Positions 11,207 through 21,721 of a stretch of 64,000 nucleotides of DNA are shown piece after piece. This DNA comes from Selaginella moellendorffii (lineage: Eukaryota > Streptophyta > Lycopodiopsida > Selaginellales > Selaginellaceae), in assembly GCF_000143415.4 (NCBI RefSeq), contig NW_003314368.1:454792-518791 (forward strand), read 5' to 3'. Below the pieces are notes generated by a model, which saw nothing but the letters and a program-made list of their open reading frames with translations, was not told the origin of the DNA and made no database searches. Position numbers and translations under genes: made by a program. Position 1 is the first letter of the stretch. Each line of letters starts with the position of its first letter.

Positions 11207-12804
11207 AGCCGGGCCTCAGCTCTCCCATTTGGCCCCCGAGAAGAAGAAAAGCTCTGGATTTCCAGGAATCATCGCTGCATCGCAATGGAAAGAGAGAAAT
11301 TTTAGGACCGCTCTGGCAAGAATGTCGATCGAAACAGCTTCAGTGCAAGAAACTCGCTAACGCCATACCTGATGATCACTGGATCGATCGGAAGAACAAA
11401 CGCGGGCCCGCCATAGCTCCCTGGAAGAACTGCCGAGAAGTAAAATTTTCTCGATGGAGCTGGATCATCGGCGCCAGCGCCAAGCCGGTATCGGCATTGC
11501 TGCGATCGCTCGCTCGCTCGCTCGCTCGATCTACCCTTTTCCCTTTCCCTCCCAAGCGTTTCTTGAATTCAGGGCAAGGTAAAAATGCTTGTTACCGCGG
11601 AGGTAAAATCCGTGTCGTCGAGTAGAAACAATAGAAAAGTCAAGGTGAAAGTGAGCTTGACGGGCAGTGACGCGGCAATTGACGGCGGCGTGGTTGGGGC
11701 GTGGTTGGTTATATTCCAGGACGCCGTGAAGAATCATTGGCTCCCGGGCATCACATGATAAAAGTGACCGCCCGTCAAGAAGTGAACGTTAAGCTTCTTC
11801 ACGCCCGTCGGGGTGTCCTTGTAACGAATTTTTGGGCCGTATGTGGCCATCAAAGATTACGGATGTGGTACAGTATATTGGACCACGGTTAAATACAAGA
11901 TCTATTTTGGCAGGATAGTTGCCGCATTTACGAGCCTGATATCTTGCACACGTGGCGATCTCCCGCCCGTCGACGCTGTTGCCCCAAGAAGTTAATGGAT
12001 AGCATCGCCAACTTTGAATGCCACAAGAAAGTTTTTAATGTTGGTGGAGGCTGAGAAGACTCGAAAGATTTAAAGGAGTTTATTTAGATAGGCATAGACT
12101 GCTTCCATTCTTCCATTGCGTCAAAGATTTTTGGCGTCACTTTGTCATACTGCGGGGCGGCGGGGACTGTGCGCGTTCGACTCCTCTCGCCAACACCGGC
12201 TAAATTAAACAAATTTTTTTAAGGTCCTGGGGTCAATGGCCTGATTGATCATTGCATGCCTCGACCCTAGAAAAGAACCATGCAATTATATTATTTGCAT
12301 CGTGGTGGATTGGAAGGTTAAAAAAACTCGGGATAGCAACTCTTCGGGAGCTTTAAATAAGGTTTTGGAGGGAATTTTTGATCATGGGCAATTTTCGCAG
12401 TCACGCAAAGTACCGGAGGCTGACCGGCATTTTTGGGTATTTGCAGAGTCAAAAGGATTAGACTATACCAGCGATTCAAAAAAATTTAAATCCTTACGTA
12501 GAGCTCGACCTATAATCTGAGACTGTAAGTACATACATTTTCAGCAAAGAAAGCTATCATACTGACCCACTGATCACTGGCTGCAAGAAAAGAGATCCAT
12601 CATCCAATCCAAAAAATGCCCTTTGGGGCACATTTCCCGCTCCCTTTTCGTTTGAAACAAAGCTGCCGCTCAAATTCGAAAATTTTGTCCGGGAATCTTT
12701 CTGTTGGGCGCTGTGCATTTTAGGGCTGACAACGACGGCCACGATCGACGGCTCTGATGGAAGCTCTGTTTCTAGGGCTTGCGAGATAGGGCTCGAGAGG
12801 AGAA
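11207..12804. other. intergenic region between two genes with no recognised gene
   Basis: It holds the upstream region of the DUF3527 gene and, at its right end, the upstream region of the small plus-strand gene at 12,805. Several short open frames exist, but none shows a recognisable motif. Bases 12,150-12,200 include a tRNA B-box-like string followed by AT-rich sequence, too weak to call a SINE. Confidence 0.4.
11506..11528. repeat. (TCGC)n microsatellite
   Basis: About five and a half perfect TCGC units lie roughly 300 bp upstream of the DUF3527 start codon. Confidence 0.85.
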
Positions 12805-13185
12805 ATGCAAGCGCTGAGGGCCACCGTAGCTGCGGCGCGCAACACCAGGCCATGGAACAAGGCGCAGATCCGTGAGATTCATCCGCGCGATGCCGAGGTA
12901 AGGAGCTTTTCGATCGATTGGAATTTGATCGAATAGATTGATCGCAATTGCAGCTCTTGTCCCCGGATCCAGCCCTCGCTCCTTTCAAGAGCAATAAACC
13001 CACCGCGAAGAAGATGCAAATGGTGGGCGATGCTACAATTGTTTTGCTAGGACTGGGTAAGTATCCCATTTCGTTTTCTTCCAACTGGAGCTTCTCAATG
13101 CCCTTCCTTTTTTTTCCCAGGCTTTCTCTACGAGATCCACTATCGATGGCAGAAGAAATGCGACGAAGCAAAGGAATCGACGTAA
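12805..13185 (+). CDS. small mitochondrial-type membrane protein, probably succinate dehydrogenase subunit 7-like
   Basis: This is a three-exon gene of 86 codons that a simple frame scan misses. Exons are 12,805-12,897, 12,954-13,056 and 13,121-13,185, with introns of 56 and 64 bp having GT...AG ends. The Arg/Ala-rich N-terminus (MQALRATVAAARNTRPWNK) looks like a mitochondrial presequence. The middle carries LLSPDPALAPFKSNK, and the C-terminus has one hydrophobic segment ending GFLYEIHYRWQKK. The order 'L-DPAL-FKS-K / GD-T / CYEIY-' recalls plant SDH7, a plant-specific complex II subunit. I recall that family only from memory, so the assignment is moderate. The gene structure itself is well supported by in-phase splice joins. 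It is convergent with the bZIP gene (131 bp between stops). Confidence 0.6.
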
Positions 13186-13316
13186 ACTGTGTACAAATTC
13201 TAAATAAAAAAGAAAAAAAGAGGAAAAACGCTGCTTCACAAGCACTCACTTTTTTTTTTCTCTTCACTGCTACTAGCCTATGCTATCAAAATTTTTTGGA
13301 CATCCTCGACTTACAT

Positions 13317-14394
13317 TTAGAACGAGTTCACCCTCCTCAGCTCCACTCGCCTGGCCTTGGCGTTTTTCTTGGAACGTTTCAGCACCGTCAGCATGTCTAT
13401 CACCTGAGAAAACAAAAACAATGGTTTTCGATTTCGATCGAGAATCTAGCGTACCTTGGCCCTGTACCTTGCATCCTCGGCCTATTACCATAAACCCAGC
13501 GAGAAACCACTCTCTTAGAAGTTAAAACTAAGCAAAGCTTCTCTTTTACCTGTTGCCTCTTGAGCTTGTCATTCTCTTCTTTGAGCAGCGTTACCTCTGC
13601 TTCAAGCTCTGCTGTGTAAGCCTGGCGATCAAATAAGGCAAAAGAAAAACAGAAGGGGCAAATTTTTAGAAAAGAATCCAGCCAAAGTCTTTAAAAAGTT
13701 GGATTTTTACCTGTTTCCTGGCCCTGGAACGCGCAGCCGACTCTCGGTTCTTTATCATCCTCCGCTGCCTTCGCTCGGCAACTTTGTCCACGTACTCGTC
13801 CGGCTTGTGGAAGGCGTCTCCGTAGGAAAGGACCTGGCCACCGCTTGGAACCATACAGCATTCCTCGATCTTGGTAACGAAAGCTCGCAATCTTTTGGAG
13901 CTGGAATTGGCGGCGCTGGGATCCATTCCCTGCATGTAAGCTAGTTCCAGATCATCCCTCTCGCGCTTGTGAGGAGCAGGCCCCAAGTCTGGGAACGTCG
14001 ATCCAATCCCCGTGGGAGCGCTGTCGGCCACCCCCGATTTGACGAGGAATTCCTCCAGCGTCATCTCGCCCAGCGTGCGCTGTGGAGCGATGCCGGACTC
14101 CGGCGCTTCCGTGGACGACGCTGCCGCTGTGCTCGTGAGCTTACCCTCTTGGATTTCCCTCCAGACCTCCTCCACCGAGAGCTTGATCTCGGACGAGGAG
14201 GGATTCTCCTCTTCCTCCTGCTCGGACGAGGAGGGGAGCGAGGGCTGCGACTCCTCCTCGCCCGTTGCCGCCACCAGCAGCTCGTCGATGTTCATGGATG
14301 AGAACTTCTTCTCCGGCACGCCAAAGCTCTTGAGATCGTCCAAGACTGGCCGCACTGGCGAGGAATTGAGATACTCGGCGCTCACGGCCCCCAT
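13317..14394 (-). CDS. group A bZIP transcription factor (ABI5/AREB/ABF type)
   Basis: The family binds ABRE (ACGTG-core) promoter sites and acts downstream of abscisic acid in drought and desiccation responses. Exon 1 (13,711-14,394) encodes 228 residues with conserved acidic/phospho-region motifs: SVEEVWREIQEGK near residue 75, and TLGEMTLEEFLVKSGV near residue 107. The basic region follows (RRQRRMIKNRESAARSRARK, about residues 206-227). Exon 2 (13,550-13,621) gives AYTAELEAEVTLLKEEN, the leucine-zipper start. Exon 3 (13,317-13,403) ends in a short basic tail and the stop. The introns are 89 and 146 bp, and the joins keep frame for 280 residues in total. No KR...TLS-like 14-3-3 motif is visible at the C-terminus, so an EEL-like or early-diverging member is possible. 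Confidence 0.9.
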
Positions 14395-14776
14395 TTCCCC
14401 TCAAGAATCGGAAAGATTCCAAGACTGCTCGATCAAGAGGCGAAATCTCGCGATTCCTAGCGGCAGCTCGCCTCGCAGCCGCATTCCCGCCCCTCGATCC
14501 AAGAAAGCATCGCGCGACGCTGCGATTGCATGCGAGGCGATCGACTCCGCTGCCAAAGAAGAGAAATTCCGCTACGGCATTTGGAGCCAGAGGGATCGAG
14601 AGGGCGGAAGAGAATCGCGACAGGAAACGGGAAAGACGAAAGAAAAACCCTAGGGCACCCTAATTAATATGGCAAGTAAAATTGCCCGCCATAGCCAGAG
14701 CTTCAACATAACAAAAAAATATTTTTTTCGAAGAACCCTAAAATTTATCTCTTGAAGTTTAGGGTTTTGGGGAGCG
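14395..14776. promoter_or_regulatory. divergent promoter between bZIP and UTP6
   Basis: Only 382 bp separate the two start codons of these opposite-strand genes, so both promoters and 5' leaders must lie here. I see no clear TATA box; an A/T-rich stretch runs at 14,709-14,760 just before the UTP6 start. Confidence 0.5.
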
Positions 14777-16795
14777 ATGGCGGACACCGTCAATGCCTAC
14801 CTCGAGCGCATGCTCCCGGAGCTCGAGGATCTAGAGAAATGGGGCCTCTTTACGCGCTCGGAGATCAAGGAGGTCGTGCGCCGGCGGAGGGAATTCGAGT
14901 ATCAGCTCAAGCGGCCGTCGAGGATCCGGGACGATTTCTTGCGGTATGTGGATTACGAGACGAAGCTGGAATCGCTGCGACGGCTGCGAAAGAAGGTCGT
15001 GGTTAGGGATTTGAATGCCGCCGGGAAGAGATGGAGCGGGCATATGTCCGATGGGGCAAGCGCGATCAGGATTATCAGCATTTACAAGCGCGCAGTGGCG
15101 AGATTTGGTAGCGACATGAGCTTGTGGCTGAAATTCTTGGAGTATTGCAGGAAACATTCTCCCAAGCAAATGCGTCGGGTGAGCGATCGTGTTTATCATT
15201 TGTAGCTCTTTACTTATCTCCGCATTCTTACAGGTGCTGGCAAGAGCTCTCCAGCTTCATCCCAATATCCCAGGATTGTGGATGTATGCCGCGTCCTGGG
15301 ACTTTGAGCACAATCTCGACGTCTCTGCTGCTCGAGCGCTCATGCAAAGAGGACTTAGGATGTGTCCTCACTCGGAGGATCTGTGGCTCGAGTACTTCCG
15401 CATGGAACTCTCTTACGCTCAAAAGCTAAAGTCGCGAATGCTGGTGCTGGGCATCGAGTCCGAAGAGATCGACGCTGGAAAGGAGCAACGAGAGAGTGAT
15501 TTGAGCGTGAAGCTGGCGTGGGTGATATTTAAGAACGCCATTGTTGCGGTTTCATCCAGTGCAAGGTTTCGGCAAAGGTTCGTCGAAGTTCTTGACCGGT
15601 TTGCGCTGGTGAAGTCGACTATCGCAAACGAGATCTACGCAAGTATGACGAGGGACTTCTCGAAGGACGAGAATTGCTGGGACTGGAAAGGAAAGTATAA
15701 ATTCCAGACAACAAGCTCTTGGAAGGATGCTGTGAAGGTCAGTGCGATCTGTCTTGCGGTGGCATCACATCTTCTTACCATCTATTTCACAGGTTTATGA
15801 AGAAGCAGTGGGTGTTGTTTCGTCGGCTCGGATGTATGAGCTGTATGCAAAGTTTCTCGAGGGATTGCTGGATTCTGGGGACGAGCGAGTTCCTGAGTCC
15901 CTTCTTGAGCTCTATGACCGTGGTGAAGAAGTTTGTGCGAGCATAAACTTTTTGGAAGGTCACGTTCGCTTGTTGACGAGAAATGGCTTCCTAGACAGGG
16001 CAAGGGCCCTTACTGAGCAATTCTGCAACGGTCCATTACGTTCAAGCTCCAGGCTATGGGTGTTGAGGCTTACGTTGGAGATTCAACACGGCGGTTTACA
16101 GATGGCTGACATTTCTAAGCTGTTTTTGAAAGCCTTGCAGTTCGTCCAGGCCTCAGAGGGAAAGGACATCTGGAAAATGGTATTTTTATTGTTATCCTGT
16201 ATGTTTTAGCGCTAACAGTTTTCTCCCGGCAGGCTTTGGAGTATTTTTCCGGAATGGACACTTACCTTGACATAATACTACGGCATCTGGAAACTGCTCT
16301 CGGGGTCAAAGGTGGCGGCCAGGAACTTGGTGCTGTCGCTTGGTCTGCAGTAAGCTGGTTCTTACATTTCGACGGTGTTGAAAAGGCTCGGCAGCTCTAC
16401 AATAGGTACACTTTGATCCAACGGTTTCCGGCTAGGAACCAACACTTCCTTTCAGATTTTTGGTGCTACCAGGTCCAAGTCTTTATTTATTCAAGCGATG
16501 CATTGGCCTCGAGGCTGATAGAGGAGCACTTGGTGATCAAGAAGCAGTAAAATGCATGCGGAGGCTTTTCGACGCTGCGCTTGAAATATATGGTAGAGAA
16601 GATGTTGGCATTTGGTTGGATTACTGTGCTTTGGAAAAGAAGGTACTAGATATCATTTGCTTAATCTCCCGATATCTTAAAACTTTTGACCAGGTTGGAA
16701 ATGCTTCTAATGCAAGTACCGTGTACTTCCGAGCGAAAAAGACATTAAGTGACCCGTCTTTGTTTATACAAAGACACCAGCTTTTGTTTGCATGA
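14777..16795 (+). CDS. UTP6: U3 small nucleolar RNA-associated protein 6
   Basis: UTP6 is a HAT-repeat protein of the UTP-B subcomplex of the small-subunit processome, acting in 18S pre-rRNA processing in the nucleolus. The start gives MADTVNAYLERMLPELEDLE, then IRDDFLRYVDYE, the conserved N-terminal UTP6 region. HAT repeats follow: AVARFGSDMSLWLKFLEYC, ARALQLHPNIPGLWMYAA and MQRGLRMCPHSEDLWLEYF. Exons are 14,777-15,178; 15,234-15,737; 15,793-16,179; 16,233-16,405; 16,456-16,642; and 16,694-16,795. The introns are 50-55 bp with GT...AG ends and in-phase joins. The C-terminal exons read through RFLVLPGPSLYLFKRC and VYFRAKKTL, as in other UTP6 proteins. The stop is 165 bp from the stop of the convergent germin-like gene. 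Confidence 0.9.
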
Positions 16796-16960
16796 CTCGT
16801 GAGGTTGGTTCGTAAATTTTATCCACTTGTTTGACATAACCTTCCAGATGCAAGCAAACAAAGGTGAGAAACCAAATCTGGAGCTGTTTTGCAGAAGCTC
16901 TTATGGCTGAGCTAGACTAGACTGCAAACATCTAACAAGAGTAATACAAGAGTGGCGGAT

Positions 16961-17602
16961 TTAGCCGGTAAACTCCTTCCGAAGTTGGGATATTGTCTGC
17001 TCGTTTAGTTTGAAGGATTTTTTCAGAACTTCGTCGGAGATACCTGAGCCGAAAAGCGTAGAACCCAGCCGCTCAGCACCAGGATTCTGGCTGTTAAACA
17101 CAGCCAGGAATCGAGCCGGGTGCGCATCGTCCAAGTTAATCTGAAAATGGACAAGGCCTCTGGGAAAGACGAAGACGTTCCCCTTTTCGAGTGTTCTCGA
17201 GAAGAGGTTATTGCTGGACACAAATCCCGCCTGAACCTTACCTTCGAGAAGGAAGAAAACTTCGGTTGAGCGTGGATGGACGTGTGGGGAATTTACAGCT
17301 CCAGGTCCCATTTCACCCCGGGCGAGACTTATCCCGGCGGTGTTGAGGCCTGGAAACTGTTCGACGTTGAGGAGGGTGACAACGAACACGTCAGGAGTAG
17401 TGACGGGCTGGACAGAACTTAGAAGACGCGAGATGAAGTCTTCCTCGGACACCGTTTGCTTACAAGCGAAGCCATTCATGGAGACCGTGGAGTTGAGATC
17501 TGCAACACACAGGTTTTGAAGAGGATCCGGGTCACTGGCCAGGACGGATGCGAACAACAGAGAGCAAGCAACAAGCAGGAGAGAAGTAGCCACACGGTCC
17601 AT
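16961..17602 (-). CDS. germin-like protein (secreted cupin) 1
   Basis: This is an intronless, 213-residue apoplastic cupin. An N-terminal signal peptide (hydrophobic run to about residue 22, ...LLFASVLA) precedes SDPDPLQNLCVADL, the usual mature germin start. Cupin box 1 has NSPHVHPRSTEVFFLLEGKV, with the His-x-His and Glu metal ligands. Box 2 has FPRGLVHFQIN with the third His ligand. Two Cys near residues 32 and 47 fit the conserved N-terminal disulfide. Germins bind Mn and may act as superoxide dismutase or oxalate oxidase; the exact activity cannot be told from sequence. It is a tandem paralogue of the gene at 18,343. Confidence 0.92.
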   Translation of the reverse strand: MDRVATSLLLVACSLLFASVLASDPDPLQNLCVADLNSTVSMNGFACKQTVSEEDFISRLLSSVQPVTTPDVFVVTLLNVEQFPGLNTAGISLARGEMGPGAVNSPHVHPRSTEVFFLLEGKVQAGFVSSNNLFSRTLEKGNVFVFPRGLVHFQINLDDAHPARFLAVFNSQNPGAERLGSTLFGSGISDEVLKKSFKLNEQTISQLRKEFTG

Positions 17603-17630
17603 GCTGCTGCAAAGATCTAGATCAGGTCCC

Positions 17631-17640
17631 TTTTATTTCC
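17631..17640 (-). promoter_or_regulatory. TATA-like element of germin-like gene 1
   Basis: On the minus strand this reads GGAAATAAAA, about 30 bp before the start codon. The sequence is only TATA-like and the leader would be very short, so this is tentative. Confidence 0.3.
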
Positions 17641-17649
17641 AAGGTGAAT

Positions 17650-17706
17650 GACTAGTTCCAACCTGGAAGACTAGTTCCAACGTGAAAGACTAGTTCCAAC
17701 GTGGGA
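17650..17706. repeat. three tandem 19-bp promoter repeats upstream of germin-like gene 1
   Basis: Three back-to-back 19-bp units at 17,650-17,668, 17,669-17,687 and 17,688-17,706 share GACTAGTTCCAAC, and the second and third add GTG (an ACGTG core). They lie 48-104 bp before the start codon and could be transcription-factor sites. The rest of the gap between the two germin-like genes (to 18,342) shows no gene. Confidence 0.75.
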
Positions 17707-18342
17707 TGCGGAGCCGGCACTTCATTTCAACTTTGCTCCAGTAATCTTTGTCAGGTACTTGTGCTGACAAAATTTTAGTTCTTGTAGGCACAAGTCGCTA
17801 TCCGTGCAACGCTCGAATTCTTGTTGGGGGTATGGGATTCTGATCACCAGCTTTGAAGCAGTAGGGATTCCAAAGCTGCAAGGAAAACAAAAAAAAAAAT
17901 TTAGTTCAGTTGGTGAATTGATGGTTGACTTCGTCCATGAAGGTTGGCGGCACGGTTTCTCTCAAACTCTTGGCACTAGGATTGACAGCGTCAGCGCCAA
18001 GCTAGTCCAGCCGTCTCAAGGCGGCGGAAAGTCTTGGGGCCTACTTCATTCTTCGCGCGGAGAAGCTTCGCTGCGCATCAGCGAGCCGCCGCCGAAACTA
18101 TCAGGTACTTCGTGCTTATAGTACTTCTACAATGCGAGGCTTTCTGATCTTACAGCATTTGTTTGAACAGAGATCCCGCGTATGTTAGAAGTCGTCGAGG
18201 ACGCAAATTCAAAAGCGCGTGTTTTTCTCACAAAATATACACGCTGACAGCTTTGACCGAAAAGAAGATATTGAATGGTAGAGTCCACAGCGATGGTGAG
18301 GATCTCTACTTTATCTGTTCTAACACAAGCTTTTCCTTACCA

Positions 18343-18978
18343 TCAGGGAGTAAAGCTGTGCTTGAGCTCGTTAATGACGGACTGATTGAGCCTGAAAGAT
18401 GCAGCGAGCACGGCATCTGGGATCCCAGAACCAAACAGAGTAATCTCCAAGCGCTCCACTCCTGGATTCTGGCTGTTAAACGTGGCGAAAATTGTTGCAG
18501 GAGTGGCTCCAACATTCCACTGGAAGTGGACGAGGCCTCGAGGGACAACAAAGAGATCGCCCTTCTGGAGCGTCTTGAGGAAGAGCTTGTTGGTGGTGTC
18601 CACAAAGCCGGCCTGGACGGTTCCCTCCATGATGTAGATGAGCTCGGTGGCTCGCGGATGGACGTGGGGTGTGTTTACTCCTCCGGGGCCGAGATCTACA
18701 CGATTCACAGACAAACCCTGGGTGTTGAGAGCTGGAAGCTGCGGTACTGTGACTCGGGATGCCACAAATCCTCCTGGAGTACTCACTGGCTGGACGTTGC
18801 GAAGAACAGTGGAGGTAAAGTTGTCCTCGCGCGCTGATGCTGTTGTCAAGCAGGCTGCTCCATTGACACTGGTGGAGGAATCCAGGTCGGCGACACAGAA
18901 ATCTTGCACAGGATCGGGGTCGGCTGCTAAGATTGCTGTGGCAGCGAGCAAGGAAAGAACAAGCGAGAGCAGCGCCAT
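18343..18978 (-). CDS. germin-like protein (secreted cupin) 2
   Basis: This is an intronless, 211-residue paralogue of the gene at 16,961. The signal peptide (MALLSLVLSLLAATAILA) precedes ADPDPVQDFCVADLD. Box 1 reads NTPHVHPRATELIYIMEGTV and box 2 VPRGLVHFQWNVG, so all three His and the Glu metal ligands are present. The C-terminus (NQSVINELKHSF) matches the family's final helix. Likely location is the cell wall. The pair lies in tandem on the same strand, about 740 bp apart, as is usual for germin-like clusters that expand by local duplication. Confidence 0.92.
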   Translation of the reverse strand: MALLSLVLSLLAATAILAADPDPVQDFCVADLDSSTSVNGAACLTTASAREDNFTSTVLRNVQPVSTPGGFVASRVTVPQLPALNTQGLSVNRVDLGPGGVNTPHVHPRATELIYIMEGTVQAGFVDTTNKLFLKTLQKGDLFVVPRGLVHFQWNVGATPATIFATFNSQNPGVERLEITLFGSGIPDAVLAASFRLNQSVINELKHSFTP

Positions 18979-19013
18979 GTCCAGGTTTTTCTTTGTTCTT
19001 TTTCTCGAGACAC

Positions 19014-19027
19014 TGATTATTTATAAG
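19014..19027 (-). promoter_or_regulatory. TATA box of germin-like gene 2
   Basis: The minus strand reads CCTTATAAATAATC about 40 bp upstream of the start codon at 18,978, a good match to the plant TATA consensus. Confidence 0.6.
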
Positions 19028-19254
19028 GATTGAGTACGAGACGGAAGCGCGTTTCTAGAAATTTTGAGATTCAAAGTCTCGTGTTTTACATGATGCAAAT
19101 ATTATCATTATTAAATGCATTCAGAGAACTGTACGTTTACAATTAATATTAGTAGCCCATACGAAAATATACATTTAATTGTAAAATAAAAAATAAATCA
19201 AAATATGTATTAACCTTCAAATTAAATAAGTTCTCTTTTCATATATTAATTATT

Positions 19255-19743
19255 AGTGCTCGGCATTCCTCTTCTGCTTGACCTTTCTATCATATACACC
19301 TCTTTCAATTGTACATCCTTTGGACTGCTTTTTGCAAGCCTGTCCTGACCATGTAGAGTTCCATATATACTTGATCCACTGTAATGTTGTCTTAAAAGTA
19401 AATGGTTCTCAATCAGGATGCAAACAAAAATCACCTATGACATCTTGTCAGTGTAGTCCTCATATGCAAAGTTGAGTGCTTTAGCCTTGCCAAAGAACCT
19501 AATAACTACTTGGTCATAGGTCTGGTCACAATAATGTTAGAGACAATGTTGTACCTATTATAATTAGAGAGTGAAATTTTAGTTTTCTTAAACCTTACTG
19601 CCTCCTCTTGTGTCTCATATGCCCCTGCACTTGGAAATGCAATATAAACAATGGCTCTTGAAACATAAAATAAAAAATTCACCAAGTGGAATCATATGAT
19701 AGGCAAGCCTGCAATAAAGATGTAACCTAATGTTAGAATGGTC
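19255..19743 (-). pseudogene. AP2-domain gene relic, 3' part (separated from its 5' part at 37,951)
   Basis: On the minus strand it matches the last exons of the AP2-like copies at 39-47 kb. One exon (about 19,530-19,430) reads TYDQVVIRFFGKAKALNFAY, the C-terminal half of an AP2 DNA-binding domain, but then runs into a stop. The preceding exon and intron (about 19,640-19,743) match 46,955-47,110, including a TGCAG acceptor and the AYETQEEAAR-type stretch. The match stops at about 19,743, where LTR sequence begins. It resumes, after about 95 missing intron bases, at 37,951. The natural reading is one gene split by an insertion in an intron. Confidence 0.65.
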
Positions 19744-19807
19744 ACAAGAATATTTTGAAAATATTCTATGTCATGTGTGGCCTAGAGTTCACTCTTTGTT
19801 CATTTCA
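19744..19807 (+). repeat. remnant of 5' LTR of the split Ty3/gypsy element
   Basis: Bases 19,746-19,774 match 37,179-37,207, and 19,783-19,807 match 37,921-37,949 of the 3' LTR. Only about 65 bp of the 5' LTR is left, against about 990 bp (with a foldback insert) at the other end. Confidence 0.55.
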
Positions 19808-19825
19808 TTAGTATCAGAGTAGCAC
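19808..19825 (+). other. primer-binding site of the Ty3/gypsy element
   Basis: It reads TTAGTATCAGAGTAGCAC, close to the TGGTATCAGAGC sequence complementary to the 3' end of initiator tRNA-Met, and sits directly after the LTR end. Confidence 0.6.
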
Positions 19826-21721
19826 ATTCTTTTAGGGATGGCAGATGGAGTGGCATGAAAAGTATGGTGTTAGTGATAATGGTTATGATGATGAGGAAAA
19901 AATTCTTGATGATATTGTTATGTGGTAAGGTTGTTAAATTTTTTAAGTTCAAAGCAAGATTAAAAAGGTTAAAGATTTTATCAATCTTATTAAGGATTTC
20001 TTACTTTGCATGGACCCTCAAAGTTTAAATCAATCTCATGATCATGATTACCTTTGGTACGTCAAACATGCCAAGTTAGTATTATTTTTGATTCAGGTGT
20101 TATATACAACTTGTTGAGCTCCAAGATGGTGAAGAAACTTGGTTTGCCTATGAAAAAGTGTTCAATAATTTACAAGGTGGTTATAGCAGATGGACATAGC
20201 ACTCGTATTTATGGTGAATGAGCTTTAACTGCTCCTTTGATGGTTAAAGGAATTCCTGACCATCCTTTGTTCCGGGTTATGGATCTTGGTTGCATAAATA
20301 TTATTCTTAGGAATGAATGGTTTTGTGATAGAAAGCAAAGGATTGATTAAAAGTGTAATGTTTTGTGTATCAAAGTTAGTAGCACTATAGAAAATATTGT
20401 TAAAATAGACAATAATGATACTGTATTGATTAATGCTTTGAAATTGGTGACTTGCATGCCTGAAATAACTAGTTCTTTCTTAGTGTACCCATTTCTTTCT
20501 AATATGATCATATCTAATTTGGAGTATGTTCATAGGCATGGGGCTTAGATGGATTGCATTCAAGAGGAGTTCCATGACATATTTCTAGATGAGTTGTTTG
20601 ATAGTTTGCCTAATAAACATAGAATTTAATATGAAATTGACTTGGTTCCTAAAGTTACTCCTTATTAGTAACAACTAACTTGTATTAGTCCTGTTGAAGA
20701 TAAGGAGATTAATAGCCAGCCCTATGAGTACATTCAGAAGTGGTGGTTACGGATAAACAAATCTCCTTGGGATGCTCCAATGGTGATGGTCAAGCAAAAA
20801 GATGGTATATAACATCTTTGCATGAATTACAAAGGATTGAATGATAGAACAGTGAAAAATATGTTCCTAATCCCTAGTATCAATGATTTGCTCAATTGTC
20901 TTTGTGGTGCTTGATATTTTTCGAAGATTGATTTGAAGCAAGGATATCATCAAATTTGTATCAAGCCAGCAAAAACCACATTCCAAATAAGGATGGGTCA
21001 TTACGAGTTTTTGGTGATACTATTTGGTTTGACAAATGTTCTTACAACTTTTTAGAGATTAATGAATTAAGTTCTATAACCTTACTTGGGAAAGTTTGCA
21101 ATTAATTATTTTGATGATATCCTAATATTCAACGAACATGACATGCATATGTGAAGTGTTTTACAGCTTTTAAAGGACAACAAGCTCTACTCAAAATTAT
21201 CCAAGTACAAGTTTTTTTTGGAGGAGATTCGATATTTCAAGCATTTGATTTTAGTGCATGGAGTAAAGTTGATCTTGCAAAGATCTATGTTGTGGTTGAT
21301 TGACCTATACCTTTAGCAATGCATGATCTTCGTAGTTTCTTTGGTATAGCTGGAGTTTTTCGACAATTTGTAAAGGATTTTTCAAAGATAGTAGCTCCCT
21401 TGATTGATCTTCTCCAAAATATGTCAAAATATACTAATATTCATGGTTAGGATAAGAAATATCAAATAACATTTCAACATTTGAAGAAATATTGCATCTC
21501 TACTCTTGTGTTGAAGATTTTGTATTTTAAGTATTTTATTGTTGAGACAAATTAACATTGCTATTGGAATTGTCTTACTTCAAGTTGGATATCCTCTTGC
21601 TTACACGAGCCACAAATTTAATGTAATACAACTAAACTAGCTTACTTGACACCAAGAACTGTATGTTATAATTGCTACTATAAAGGAATAACAACATTAT
21701 CTATATAGATCAAACTTTCAT
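19826..21721 (+). mobile_element. Ty3/gypsy retrotransposon, left half (protease, reverse transcriptase, RNase H start), decayed
   Basis: Broken frames on the plus strand show a retroviral-type aspartic protease (Asp-Ser-Gly near 20,089, then SSKMVKKLGLP). The reverse transcriptase has [13 protein letters not shown] near 20,930, GHYEFLV near 21,000 and the catalytic YFDDIL at 21,107-21,124. The thumb/RNase H lead is RSFFGIAG-FRQFVKDFSKI near 21,335. Stops and frameshifts are frequent, so the copy is dead. The coding sequence stops inside RNase H at about 21,721, where PPR sequence begins, and its continuation is found at 35,346. No gag is recognisable between the primer-binding site and the protease. 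Confidence 0.8.

Noticed and set aside
12150-12215. tRNA or SINE-like B box (GTTCGACTCC)
   Set aside because: No matching A box at the right distance, no cloverleaf, and no second copy was noticed in the window.
12557-13267. 236-codon open frame on the minus strand
   Set aside because: It overlaps the spliced plus-strand small gene and its introns and has low-complexity Lys/Phe content with no domain.
18163-18837. 224-codon plus-strand open frame
   Set aside because: It is antisense to germin-like gene 2, whose cupin motifs are clear.
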